A stretch of 64,000 nt of DNA, from contig NC_012491.1 in assembly GCF_000010165.1 (NCBI RefSeq), forward strand, positions 5,320,001-5,384,000, read 5' to 3'. The position numbers were made by a program, and so were the translations under genes. Shown here in pieces: positions 27,879 to 36,234 of this stretch. This DNA comes from Brevibacillus brevis NBRC 100599 (GTDB lineage Bacteria; Bacillota; Bacilli; Brevibacillales; Brevibacillaceae). The stretch's first letter is position 1. Every line of letters starts with the position of its first letter. The notes under the pieces are model-generated. The model was not told the DNA's origin and did no database searches. It saw only the letters and a list, made by a program, of their open reading frames with translations.

Positions 27879-28427
27879 ATGGATACCAATCAGGAAAAAA
27901 TCCTCGAAAAAGCTCAGGAACGCGTGATTGAAACGCTGGCTCGCAACATGGATCTGTATGGAATCACCATGTCAACGGGACTGCTGTATGGCACATTGCT
28001 CTTTCAGGACAAATCAATGACACTCGATGAGATGGGCGAAGCACTGGGCATGAGTAAAACCAGCATGAGCACTGGCGTCCGCACATTGATGGACTTAAAT
28101 ATGGTAGAAAAGATATGGAAAAAAGGGACACGGAAGGATCATTACGAGGTCAATCTGGATTGGTACCAGAACTTCATTGACCTCTTTTCCGTGAAGTGGC
28201 GTCACGCCTGTGAACATAATGCACACGCCTTGAAAAAGTCGCTCCTTGAGCTTCGCGCGCTCCAGCAATCCGAAGAGCTTTCCGAAGAAGTCAGCGAGCG
28301 TGTGGACCTCAGTATCAAGCGCATTGAAAATGGGTTGGAGTATTATCTGTGGCTGTCCCGTTTGATCGACTCCTTCGAATCACATGATATCTTTCAGTTT
28401 GTACCGAAAAAGGAAAATGAATCATAA
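27879..28427 (+). CDS. GbsR/OpcR/OpuAR-type MarR-like repressor
   Basis: 182 residues. The winged-helix core (SMTLDEMGEALGMSKTSMSTGVRTLMDLNMVEKIWKKG in part) and the helical C-terminus fit the GbsR family, which represses compatible-solute uptake and choline oxidation genes in Bacillus. Divergence from opuAA suggests control of betaine uptake. The 259-base gap to opuAA is AT-rich and should hold both promoters, but I could not assign them. A strong terminator follows. Confidence 0.85.
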   Translation: MDTNQEKILEKAQERVIETLARNMDLYGITMSTGLLYGTLLFQDKSMTLDEMGEALGMSKTSMSTGVRTLMDLNMVEKIWKKGTRKDHYEVNLDWYQNFIDLFSVKWRHACEHNAHALKKSLLELRALQQSEELSEEVSERVDLSIKRIENGLEYYLWLSRLIDSFESHDIFQFVPKKENES

Positions 28428-28441
28428 GAAGTACACAATCG

Positions 28442-28479
28442 AAAAAGACTCGTTCCTGACAATAGGAACGAGTCTTTTT
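28442..28479 (+). terminator. strong intrinsic terminator
   Basis: A 16-base perfect stem (AAAAAGACTCGTTCCT with its complement) around GACAAT, ending in TTTTT, 14 bases after the GbsR-type gene. Confidence 0.92.
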
Positions 28480-28537
28480 ATGGTACAATTATCCAGAGCA
28501 AATTCACGCTCTTCTATGATGAAAGGAGTGGTCAGTT

Positions 28538-28615
28538 ATGAAAAAGGACAAGAATCAACGTTCTTATAAAGCTGTGCGTGTACCAAACAACACAAAAGGG
28601 GAACACCAACACTAA
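28538..28615 (+). CDS. putative 25-residue protein
   Basis: ATG to TAA, 25 codons, with an AAAGGAG site 9 bases upstream. The product is very basic and polar (Lys, Arg, Asn, His) with no hydrophobic segment. It lies between a terminator and the isochorismatase-like gene. I do not recognise it. The ribosome site is the main support. Confidence 0.45.
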   Translation: MKKDKNQRSYKAVRVPNNTKGEHQH

Positions 28616-28641
28616 CCCCCTTTCACCTAGGAGGAAATGAA

Positions 28642-29199
28642 TTGATTCGGAAAACAGCTCTACTGATTATTGATGCGCAAGTAGGTATTATCGAAGGGCA
28701 ACTTGGTCCTGTTTTTCAGCCGTCTACACTTGTCCAAACATTAAAAAAAGTAAGAGAAGACGCCTATAGCAAGGGTATTCCTGTGCTGTACGTTCAGGAT
28801 GCGGATGTCGGGGAAGTCGGTTCAGACGACTTTGCCATCCACCCTGAGATCGCACCTCTCCCATCAGAAACAGTGATTCAAAAACTAGCAACTGACTCGT
28901 TTCACGGAACAGACCTGCACGAAAAGCTACAAGCGCTCGGAATTAACCACCTTGTTATCACAGGGTGCAAAACCGAGTATTGTATCGACAGCGCCTGCCG
29001 CAAAGCGACGACACTCGGCTATGATGTGACGCTCGTCAAAGACGGGCATTCTACATCGGACAATCAGGTACTGTCAGCGGAACAAATCATCGCTCATCAC
29101 AATACATGCTTGCATGGATTGGGGAATATTGAGCCATTTATTTTGGTACGGGAATCAACCGAGGATATCTTCGCCCCTACCCATGATTCTTACCGATAA
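28642..29199 (+). CDS. isochorismatase-like cysteine hydrolase
   Basis: 185 residues from a TTG start that follows TAGGAGGAAATGAA. The Asp of the Asp-Lys-Cys triad is in LLIIDAQVGI, and the nucleophilic Cys in TGCKTEYCIDSACR. Members cleave amide or vinyl-ether bonds (nicotinamidase, isochorismatase, N-carbamoylsarcosine amidase). No neighbouring gene points to the substrate. A terminator follows directly. Confidence 0.85.
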   Translation: MIRKTALLIIDAQVGIIEGQLGPVFQPSTLVQTLKKVREDAYSKGIPVLYVQDADVGEVGSDDFAIHPEIAPLPSETVIQKLATDSFHGTDLHEKLQALGINHLVITGCKTEYCIDSACRKATTLGYDVTLVKDGHSTSDNQVLSAEQIIAHHNTCLHGLGNIEPFILVRESTEDIFAPTHDSYR

Positions 29200-29217
29200 C
29201 GTTTTGCTGAATTTCCC

Positions 29218-29241
29218 GAAACCGTCTCTTCAGGCGGTTTC
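29218..29241 (+). terminator. intrinsic terminator
   Basis: GAAACCGTCT pairs with AGGCGGTTTC around CTTC, followed by TTGTTTTG. Confidence 0.85.
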
Positions 29242-29312
29242 TTGTTTTGTCCTGCTTACGATTTGATCTTGCTATAATAGAAGAAACGAATCTGCCTATC
29301 GAAGGAGAAACC

Positions 29313-29484
29313 ATGTCGACTAGAGAAGAATACATGGAGCATTCCCGGTGGAAAAGTTGATCCCTATGAACAACTGGAGACGAGTGTCGTCCGCGAAATC
29401 AAAGAAGAAGTCAATCTCGATGTCGAGGTAAAGTTTCTGCTGTGCACCGCAGAAACTCCAAAACCGGAACCGTTCATGAAATGC
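29313..29484 (+). pseudogene. Nudix hydrolase remnant
   Basis: A start with a good site (GAAGGAG, then ATG at 29313) opens MSTREEYMEHS, but the frame stops at 29360. From 29341 another frame encodes PGGKVDPYEQLETSVVREIK and the following EEVNLDVEV. This is a nearly whole Nudix box (G-x5-E-x7-RE-x-x-EE). The part of the fold that should lie between is missing, and the 3' part runs into a terminator. A deletion with frameshift best explains it. Confidence 0.75.
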
Positions 29485-29520
29485 AAAACGGACAGTTGCC
29501 CATGGGGTCTGTCCGTTTTT
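29485..29520 (+). terminator. intrinsic terminator after the Nudix remnant
   Basis: AAAACGGACAG pairs with CTGTCCGTTTT around a 13-base loop, ending in a T-run. Confidence 0.85.
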
Positions 29521-29533
29521 TTAAAAAAGAAGA

Positions 29534-29737
29534 TTACTGCCCTTTTCTGATGATCTCCTGCACTCTCCCTACTTGTCCATCCGTCAAACGGACCTTGATT
29601 CCATGCGGATGGGTACTGGAGTTCGTCAGGATATCCTTGACGATTCCACGGGTGCGCTTGCCTGTGCGTTGGTCCTGTTTCAATACAATCTCGACCTCAA
29701 GACCCGCTGCGATGTCTTTTCTATTTTTTCCGTTCAT
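29534..29737 (-). CDS. ywbE: YwbE family protein (DUF2196)
   Basis: 67 residues. MNGKNRKDIAAGLEVEIVLK opens the protein, and RGIVKDILTNSSTHPHGIKVRL is the characteristic core of YwbE, a small basic protein widespread in bacteria and of unknown function. Length fits the family. The plus-strand hairpin at 29485-29520 lies just beyond its 3' end and could also serve it. Confidence 0.88.
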   Translation of the reverse strand: MNGKNRKDIAAGLEVEIVLKQDQRTGKRTRGIVKDILTNSSTHPHGIKVRLTDGQVGRVQEIIRKGQ

Positions 29738-29815
29738 TTTTCCCTTCTCCTTTTTTCGTTCTATGTCCCACCTATGATATAATCTACAAACAAATCCATC
29801 TCACCGGAGGAATCC

Positions 29816-30301
29816 ATGCTTACTTTTGAAGAAAAACTAGCGATCATTGAATCTTTTCCACAACTGACTCGGAATGACGTCTCCCTGAAACGGGTTAATT
29901 TTCATTATGAGGAAAGCCTTCATGAAAAGAAAACGGTTGTCTATCACCTTCATCCGAACGGCAACGGCTTTGTGTTCGTCGGCTTTGTGAAGAGCTATCA
30001 AAAGCAAAAAGACGACAAAGGCTTCATCAATATCCGTGATTTCTCGGCGGAAGAACTGCGCACGGTTATCGAAGCGTCGATCCACTCTCTCTCCCAAAAA
30101 CGTGAGGAAGCGCCTAAAAACACTGCCGCATCAGATCAACTGGAGCAAACATGGGTCGACAAGCAAAACCGCACGCTCTTGCTGCAACAGGAAGACGCGT
30201 TGTGGAACGTATACCACGGGATGAACCTGGAAGCTTCCTTTGAATCGTACGTAGAAGCGGAGCAGTATCTGATTGAAGAAGGATTTTCCCTTCAACAATA
30301 A
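29816..30301 (+). CDS. hypothetical protein
   Basis: 161 residues, soluble, mixed alpha/beta by eye (VVYHLHPNGNGFVFVGF looks like strands; FSAEELRTVIEASIHSLSQ a helix). No family recognised. CCGGAGG lies ahead of the ATG, and TATAAT at 29776-29781 may be its -10. It precedes the phosphorelay operon by about 110 bases and might be cotranscribed with it. Confidence 0.75.
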   Translation: MLTFEEKLAIIESFPQLTRNDVSLKRVNFHYEESLHEKKTVVYHLHPNGNGFVFVGFVKSYQKQKDDKGFINIRDFSAEELRTVIEASIHSLSQKREEAPKNTAASDQLEQTWVDKQNRTLLLQQEDALWNVYHGMNLEASFESYVEAEQYLIEEGFSLQQ

Positions 30302-30411
30302 GCCCTTCCTCCTCCCTGCTACATGTACCATACCAAATCGTAGACGTTTTGATCAAATGGGCGCAGGTGATCCGACCGCTTGCGCCATCCCAAAACAGGG
30401 GGGCGTACGAC

Positions 30412-32034
30412 ATGATCAAGTACAGAGATGCACTTCTTACGAATATTCACAAACAGATTGAGACGTGGTATACCCAGAAGTCCCCCGTCTCTCATGAAGA
30501 GCTATATCGCTTTCTTCATTCGTTAAAAGGGACATCCGGGACAATTGGCTTGACCGACTTGTCTGATCTGTCTCAGATCCTCCTGGATCGAATGGAAGAC
30601 ATGCCGGCCAAGGATTGGTCGCTCGGTGAATGGCGATTGTTTTTGCACGAGTTGATCAGCTTGTGTTACGAACAACGGCCGGAACAGGAAGTTTTTATTG
30701 AGAACCCCACTCTCCAACGGGAATCCCCTTGTGAGCAACAGCCTTTGGTCCTCATCCTGGACGATGACGTCACCCTGCTTATGTATCTAAAGGAATATTT
30801 AGAAAACCACAATTGGTCTGTCATCGCAACGGTCTATCCTCATATGGCTCTCGACTATTTTCACGACATGAACCCCGACTGCTTCATTCTGGATTTGAAC
30901 ATCCCGGAAACGGGCGGCTTCCAAGTGATACAGACGATTAGCGAAAAAATAAAGAAGCAATATGTGCCTACGACCATTATCAGCATCGATTGCGGACGGG
31001 AGACCCGTCTGAATGCCTATCGTTTGGGCGCAGATGACGTCATGTGCAAACCGCTTGATATGGAAGAGCTGGTTGTACGCCTTGAACGCCAGCTTCGCCG
31101 GAAGCGCTGGATGAACAGCATCTTGTTTTTGGACGAGCTAACGGGTGTCAACAATCGCAATTCTTTTGTTGATACATACCAACGGCTTCTTTCTGATGCC
31201 CAACGAACCAATACCCCCTTCTCACTGGCATTTTTAGATATCGATTTTTTCAAAGGGGTCAATGATACATACGGTCATCTGATCGGGGACGAGGTGCTGA
31301 CTCGTTTTGCTGCTTTCATCGGGCAGAGCGCGGAAAAACAGGATGTATTATTCCGGTACGGCGGAGAGGAATTTATCCTGTTGATGCCGCGTACGACTGT
31401 ACAGACAGGAAAATTACGCCTGGAACAAATGCTCTCTGCATTTTGTTCGCTTACGTTCGATGCTCCTGAAGGAACGTTTTCTTTGAGCTTTTCCGGTGGA
31501 ATCGTACAAGTAGATGATCCTCATAGACCGCATACGTATTGGGTAGAAGCTGCAGACACTGCTTTGTATGCAGCCAAAAATGCAGGGCGGCGCCGGATTG
31601 AAACCGCTCAAATCACAGAGACACATGATACCCCTAAGGTAAAACTGAAGGTCGCGATCATCGATGACGATCCGATGATTCGCGTGATGCTTGCCGATTC
31701 CATCCAAACCAGTTTTAACGGTTGGATGCACGTCGACATCCAGACTTTCGAAGAAGGCGCAGCTTTCTTTGGCTCCACCTGGCATCAGGGACAAGAGCCT
31801 TATCTGGTCATTTTAGACGGGATGATGCCACAGATGGATGGCCTCGAGGTTCTCCGGAAAATCCGGAATTTGCCGAATGCCAAGAAATATACGGTGATTA
31901 TGCTAACAGGTCGTACGGAAGAGCAAGACATAGTCCGCGCGCTTCAGCTCGGAGCTGACGACTATATGACCAAGCCATTCCGTACACGCGAACTGGAGGC
32001 TCGCATCACGCGACTGGTTAAGCGAATGCTGTAA
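30412..32034 (+). CDS. HPt-REC-GGDEF-REC signalling protein (diguanylate cyclase)
   Basis: 540 residues from the ATG at 30412 (GGGGGG 8 bases upstream). An HPt domain comes first (HSLKGTSGTIGL, phospho-His near residue 42). A receiver with LILDDD, an acceptor Asp in FILDLNIPE and the Lys of CKP follows. Next is a GGDEF domain with an active RYGGEEF, and finally a second receiver (VAIIDDDP, VILDGMMPQMDG, TKPF). The usual inhibitory RxxD five residues before GGEEF reads EKQD, so product inhibition is probably absent. The layout suggests c-di-GMP synthesis gated by phosphotransfer. It is first of three coupled genes, with a CheY-like protein and a hybrid kinase next. Confidence 0.9.
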   Translation: MIKYRDALLTNIHKQIETWYTQKSPVSHEELYRFLHSLKGTSGTIGLTDLSDLSQILLDRMEDMPAKDWSLGEWRLFLHELISLCYEQRPEQEVFIENPTLQRESPCEQQPLVLILDDDVTLLMYLKEYLENHNWSVIATVYPHMALDYFHDMNPDCFILDLNIPETGGFQVIQTISEKIKKQYVPTTIISIDCGRETRLNAYRLGADDVMCKPLDMEELVVRLERQLRRKRWMNSILFLDELTGVNNRNSFVDTYQRLLSDAQRTNTPFSLAFLDIDFFKGVNDTYGHLIGDEVLTRFAAFIGQSAEKQDVLFRYGGEEFILLMPRTTVQTGKLRLEQMLSAFCSLTFDAPEGTFSLSFSGGIVQVDDPHRPHTYWVEAADTALYAAKNAGRRRIETAQITETHDTPKVKLKVAIIDDDPMIRVMLADSIQTSFNGWMHVDIQTFEEGAAFFGSTWHQGQEPYLVILDGMMPQMDGLEVLRKIRNLPNAKKYTVIMLTGRTEEQDIVRALQLGADDYMTKPFRTRELEARITRLVKRML

Positions 32035-32046
32035 GGAGGTAGCAAG

Positions 32047-32409
32047 ATGGCAACCATTATGCTGGCCGAAGACGAAGCCGTGTTGCGCATGTTGATTGGC
32101 GACACGCTCGAAGACGAGGGACACGAGCTCGATATCGCTTGTGATGGAGAGGAAGCCCTGCAAAAAATCGGTCAAAATGAGTACGACTTGATTATTCTAG
32201 ATTATATGATGCCAAAGCTGACAGGCTTTGAAGTATTGCAGCAGCTCAAACAGATGGACGATAAAAAGGCAGTCAAGGTCCTGATCCTCTCGGCAAAAAG
32301 TCAACATGCCGAACAGGAGAAAATGCGTGAAGCTGGTGCTGATGACTTCATGCCGAAGCCCTTTAGCCCGATGGATCTCGTCCGGAAAGTGGAGGAAATG
32401 CTCGCATGA
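32047..32409 (+). CDS. single-domain response regulator (CheY-like)
   Basis: 120 residues, a receiver only. The acidic pair is in LAEDEAVLRM, the acceptor Asp in IILDYMMPKLTG, the Ser/Thr switch in ILSAKS and the Lys in MPKPF. AAGGAGGTAGCAAG precedes the ATG, and the stop overlaps the next start (ATGA). With no output domain, it most likely shuttles phosphate or binds the kinase or the HPt protein beside it. Confidence 0.92.
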   Translation: MATIMLAEDEAVLRMLIGDTLEDEGHELDIACDGEEALQKIGQNEYDLIILDYMMPKLTGFEVLQQLKQMDDKKAVKVLILSAKSQHAEQEKMREAGADDFMPKPFSPMDLVRKVEEMLA

Positions 32410-35294
32410 CGGGGTTCTGGGCGTTTATCAGAAAAAGCATCACACGTCGCTTCATAGCGATGATGCTTCTTTTTCTGTCACTTCTGATTGCGGGCGCTGG
32501 CATCGTTCAAAATTTGAATAGCAACGCATTAACCCATTATCAGACAGAGATATACAATACCAAGGAAAAACAAAATTTGGTCGCAGACATCGCTGAGCAC
32601 ACGAACCAGATCTTTTTTCGCGCAAGGGGTTATTACGCTTTCTTGAGCCCATCTGAGTACAATGAGCTATTTCTTGAGAAAAAGAAGCTGGAACAGGCGT
32701 TGGAAAAATTTAAGAAGCTTCCGCTCAATGATGAGGAGCAAACGCTTGTCGCTTCGATCGAATCTTTCTTCACGAACTTTTTTGCCAATGTGTTTCCTAC
32801 TTTTTCGAGTTATGCAAAGAACGGAGACTTTGAATCCCTGCGAAAAGCTTCGGCCAGTGGCGTGAATCAGGAAGTGAACAACCTGCTTACATACGCCGGG
32901 CGGTATCAGGAAGAGCACGATCAGCTTTTATATACGAAAAACCAACTACTGTTCGAAGAGATGTCACAGATAAGCACCTGGTTTCTCGTGTACTCTCTGA
33001 TGGTGCTGGTGATCATGGTAATAGTCACCATTCAAACTACGCGGGATATCGGCAGGCCGTTGGTTCGTCTATCCCAAAATGCTGAACAGTTTGCTAATGG
33101 CCGTACACCTCTTTTGCAGGATTTGAACAGGATTGACGAAATCGGTAGGCTCTCCCGCTCCCTCGACTATTTGATCAGGCAAATTCAAGCCAAAGAAGAA
33201 GTGCTCATGGCGCAAAACGAAGAGCTGCAAGCCCAGCAGGATGAACTGATGATGCAGCAAGAAGAGTTACAAGAAGCATTGGGCAAGATGGAGGAAAACG
33301 AACGGTATTTGGAAAAGAAAAACCGTTTCATCCTCTCTTTGTCGAATACGTTGGATAAAAGCGAGCTATTGTCCAGTATCATTCGCAATATAACTGAAGT
33401 CATGGATGCCGATAAAGGTGTTATCGTCATGTTGAACACTGACAGGGACGCAGCTAGCTTTGGTGTTTCGCAGAACGGTTTGGAGCAATTGCGCAAAGGA
33501 TTGGATGATGGTCCCTTCGTGCGAATCAGGGAAACGGGCCTGCCATATGTCCTGATGCGTGAAAGCACTGACGCTGAGCGCGGCTACACAGAGGAAAAGT
33601 CACAAACATTTGAGCTTTACCTCCCAGTGCTAGATGCTCAGCAGACAATTGTTGCCTGTATCATCTGCTCCCGTATCGGTCGAAAATTCACGAATCAGGA
33701 GCTACGAGTCATCATCGGCATCGCTAAGCAGATTTCCTTGGCACTCGACAAGCTCGAGATGTATGAGGAGACAGAGCGACAGCGTAAAATGACGCAGGAT
33801 ATGCTCGATTCTGTTCAAGAAGGCATTCAGCTTATAGATTTGAGTGGAGAAACACTTCAGGTGAACTGGAATTTTTGTGAGCTCTTGTGTTACGACCATC
33901 AGCTCGCTTCGCAAGGATTTGACTTGGAACAGTTCCTTTCCCATCTACAGAGTCGAACCTCTGAGCCTGATCGGCTGATTCAGTATGTCAGATCTGTTGT
34001 TTTAGACGAAGGTGCCATTCCTTCAGGCAGTATTGTGTTTGAGATGACTGGACCGCAAATACGCTATATTCAGCTCTATGCAGAGCCATTGTACCGGAAC
34101 CAAGAGAAATGGAGTACCTTGCTCGTTTACCGTGACTTCACCAAGGAATACGAGATCGACCAAATGAAATCGGAATTCGTCAGTACGGTCAGCCATGAGC
34201 TGCGTACTCCTCTCGCCAGCGTACTTGGTTTTGCGGAGCTGCTGTTAACGAAAAAGCTCAAGCCCGAACGTCAACAGCGGTACATAGCGACCATTTATCA
34301 AGAAGCTACTCGCCTGACTGCACTAATCAACGATTTCTTGGATTTGCAACGCATGGAATCCGGCAGACAGACTTATGAGCTAGAGAATGTTGCCATTGAT
34401 CAAGTGATTCGGGATATTTTCGAACTTCATCGAGTACAGTCCCCTCTCCATCGGTTTGAACTCGATTTGCAAACGGAGAAAACCGTTGTTTCTGGAGACC
34501 AAGCCAAGTTGCATCAAGTATTTTTGAATCTGATCAGTAATGCCGTCAAATACTCCCCGCATGGTGGTCATGTCCGGGTGGGTTGTCGACAAGATGGCAA
34601 TCGCTTGCTCGTGGAGGTCCAGGATGAAGGGCTAGGCATTCCTTCCGAAGCCATCCCTCACCTGTTTACCAAATTTTATCGCGTAGATAACTCGGATCGT
34701 CGCGAGATCGGCGGTACAGGATTGGGTCTTGCCATTGTTCAGGAAATTGTCCATATGCATCATGGAGAAGTTTCCGTTATTTCCGAATCGGGCAAGGGTA
34801 GTACATTTACGGTTACTCTTCCACTGGCTGAGCACGATTTGTCCCCTGGCTATCCAGCGGGAAGTGAGGAAGCTATTTCTCCAACTGGTCAATGCAAAGG
34901 AAACGTTGTGATCGTCGAGGACGATTTGAACTTAACCGAGCTACTGCGTCATGAGTTAACATGCTCTGGATTCAGCGTCAATTCCTTCTCTACGGCGTAT
35001 GAGGCAGTAGCAGCAATCGAGGAGCTGCGACCGGATGCTGTCGTGCTTGACCTTAACTTGAAGGACGGCGAAAGTGGTTGGAAGGTCATTGAGGAGATAC
35101 GCAACAACCCGGATTTACGAACTATTCCGATAGTGATCTCCAGTGCTTTTGAGGAAAAGAAAAAGGCATTTGATCTGGGGGCAACCGGCTATTTGATCAA
35201 GCCTTATCATCCAGATACCTTGTCAAAAGCGATTTTGCTGGCCATCACGAATCATGAAGCAACGGGACAGATCTTCATTCCCGACGAACAGTAA
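32406..35294 (+). CDS. membrane hybrid histidine kinase (CHASE3-like, HAMP, GAF, PAS, HisKA, HATPase, REC)
   Basis: 962 residues. Membrane segments lie at about 17-36 and 191-211 and enclose a helical extracellular sensor (CHASE3-like). HAMP follows at 212-262, then a Gln/Glu-rich coiled coil (265-305), GAF (about 315-455) and PAS (about 465-580). HisKA has His597 in VSHELRTPL. The HATPase domain holds NLISNAVKYS, DEGLGIP and GTGLGLA, and a C-terminal receiver (VVLDLNLKDGESG) ends in IKPYHP. Together with the HPt protein and the CheY-like protein it makes a complete His-Asp-His-Asp relay within one operon. The stimulus is unknown. Confidence 0.93.
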   Translation: MTGFWAFIRKSITRRFIAMMLLFLSLLIAGAGIVQNLNSNALTHYQTEIYNTKEKQNLVADIAEHTNQIFFRARGYYAFLSPSEYNELFLEKKKLEQALEKFKKLPLNDEEQTLVASIESFFTNFFANVFPTFSSYAKNGDFESLRKASASGVNQEVNNLLTYAGRYQEEHDQLLYTKNQLLFEEMSQISTWFLVYSLMVLVIMVIVTIQTTRDIGRPLVRLSQNAEQFANGRTPLLQDLNRIDEIGRLSRSLDYLIRQIQAKEEVLMAQNEELQAQQDELMMQQEELQEALGKMEENERYLEKKNRFILSLSNTLDKSELLSSIIRNITEVMDADKGVIVMLNTDRDAASFGVSQNGLEQLRKGLDDGPFVRIRETGLPYVLMRESTDAERGYTEEKSQTFELYLPVLDAQQTIVACIICSRIGRKFTNQELRVIIGIAKQISLALDKLEMYEETERQRKMTQDMLDSVQEGIQLIDLSGETLQVNWNFCELLCYDHQLASQGFDLEQFLSHLQSRTSEPDRLIQYVRSVVLDEGAIPSGSIVFEMTGPQIRYIQLYAEPLYRNQEKWSTLLVYRDFTKEYEIDQMKSEFVSTVSHELRTPLASVLGFAELLLTKKLKPERQQRYIATIYQEATRLTALINDFLDLQRMESGRQTYELENVAIDQVIRDIFELHRVQSPLHRFELDLQTEKTVVSGDQAKLHQVFLNLISNAVKYSPHGGHVRVGCRQDGNRLLVEVQDEGLGIPSEAIPHLFTKFYRVDNSDRREIGGTGLGLAIVQEIVHMHHGEVSVISESGKGSTFTVTLPLAEHDLSPGYPAGSEEAISPTGQCKGNVVIVEDDLNLTELLRHELTCSGFSVNSFSTAYEAVAAIEELRPDAVVLDLNLKDGESGWKVIEEIRNNPDLRTIPIVISSAFEEKKKAFDLGATGYLIKPYHPDTLSKAILLAITNHEATGQIFIPDEQ

Positions 35295-35310
35295 AGATGG
35301 AATGGACAAA

Positions 35311-35347
35311 AGAGGCTGCGTCGATGAAAGCGCGGCCTCTTTTTTTA
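35311..35347 (+). terminator. terminator of the phosphorelay operon
   Basis: AGAGGCTGCG pairs with CGCGGCCTCT (one G-U), followed by a run of seven T. Confidence 0.92.
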
Positions 35348-35445
35348 CCTACTACCAAAGAAAATCTTGGTATATTCATGAGCTTTCCATCACACATTAA
35401 TAGAGGTTACTTTGTGCACTTTTGCCCTGCAAAGGAGGAGTTCAT

Positions 35446-35652
35446 GTGTATTTCTCAAAAAAAGCAGTCGTTCCAATCGAAGAAGAGGAAACAGATGTAT
35501 GGACGTGCAGTAACGAGGGCTGTACGTGCTGGATGAGAGATAACTTTTCCTTTGATAAGAGCCCGAGCTGCCCTTTTTGCCATGCCCGAATGGTAAAAGA
35601 CACGCGCATGCTACCGGTCATAACCAATCACAGCAACAAACGTAACTCTTGA
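35446..35652 (+). CDS. YdjO-like small zinc-ribbon protein
   Basis: 68 residues from a GTG start placed 7 bases after AAAGGAGG. The ATG two bases earlier opens another frame without the domain. Two Cys pairs (WTCSNEGCTCWMRDNFSF and CPFCHARM) make a zinc ribbon like that of YdjO, a cold-inducible protein family of Bacillales. Function unknown. Near-perfect family wording around WMRDNF supports the frame. Confidence 0.8.
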   Translation: MYFSKKAVVPIEEEETDVWTCSNEGCTCWMRDNFSFDKSPSCPFCHARMVKDTRMLPVITNHSNKRNS

Positions 35653-35736
35653 GTCCTTCTTTTCTTTTTTCTTGCGAGTATTCTTCCTCTTCTCTACAAT
35701 AGGCTCATGACGTACGAATGTTAGAGGAGTATGCCC

Positions 35737-36045
35737 ATGAACCAAAAAGAGATGGAAGATCAAGTGATTCAAGCCTACCAGCGCGATGAAGGCATGATGA
35801 TTCTCGTTTTTGCCCAATGGTGTGTGAATCACGGTCTCGATGCACGCGAATTATACCGCCGCGCTTATCCCGCTCAAGGGGAAAATACGTTACTCGCTCA
35901 AATGCTGGACAATACCGTTCCCAAAGAAGAAGCTGAGGACATTCCTGATGCGACTCTCCTCGGCGTATTGTCACTGTTTGGCAATGACGATTTGGCGTTT
36001 GTGGTCAGTGAGACCATCGATGAAAAGAACAAGAATCCGAAATAA
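35737..36045 (+). CDS. hypothetical protein
   Basis: 102 residues. The ATG at 35737 is 7 bases from GAGGAG; the ATG at 35731 is too close to it. The protein is acidic and helical (MEDQVIQAYQRDEGMMILVFAQWCVNHGLD in part), with no membrane segment. Relatives appear to be Bacillales-specific small proteins, but I cannot name a family. A terminator closes it. Confidence 0.75.
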   Translation: MNQKEMEDQVIQAYQRDEGMMILVFAQWCVNHGLDARELYRRAYPAQGENTLLAQMLDNTVPKEEAEDIPDATLLGVLSLFGNDDLAFVVSETIDEKNKNPK

Positions 36046-36067
36046 TGTATGAAAGCCATTCTCGTGC

Positions 36068-36095
36068 GAAAGCTACACGCGCGGGTGTGGCTTTC
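36068..36095 (+). terminator. intrinsic terminator
   Basis: GAAAGCTACAC pairs with GTGTGGCTTTC (one G-U), then TTTCTTTTTAATTTT. Confidence 0.9.
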
Positions 36096-36234
36096 TTTCT
36101 TTTTAATTTTTTCCGGAATCCCCCTCTCCTGTCCAAATACGAATCAAAGAAAACTTTAATATCATAAAACCATTCACAGTTTATTGTTTGAGCGACAACG
36201 TCAGCCGACAAACGATGAAATGGAGAATATCGAA

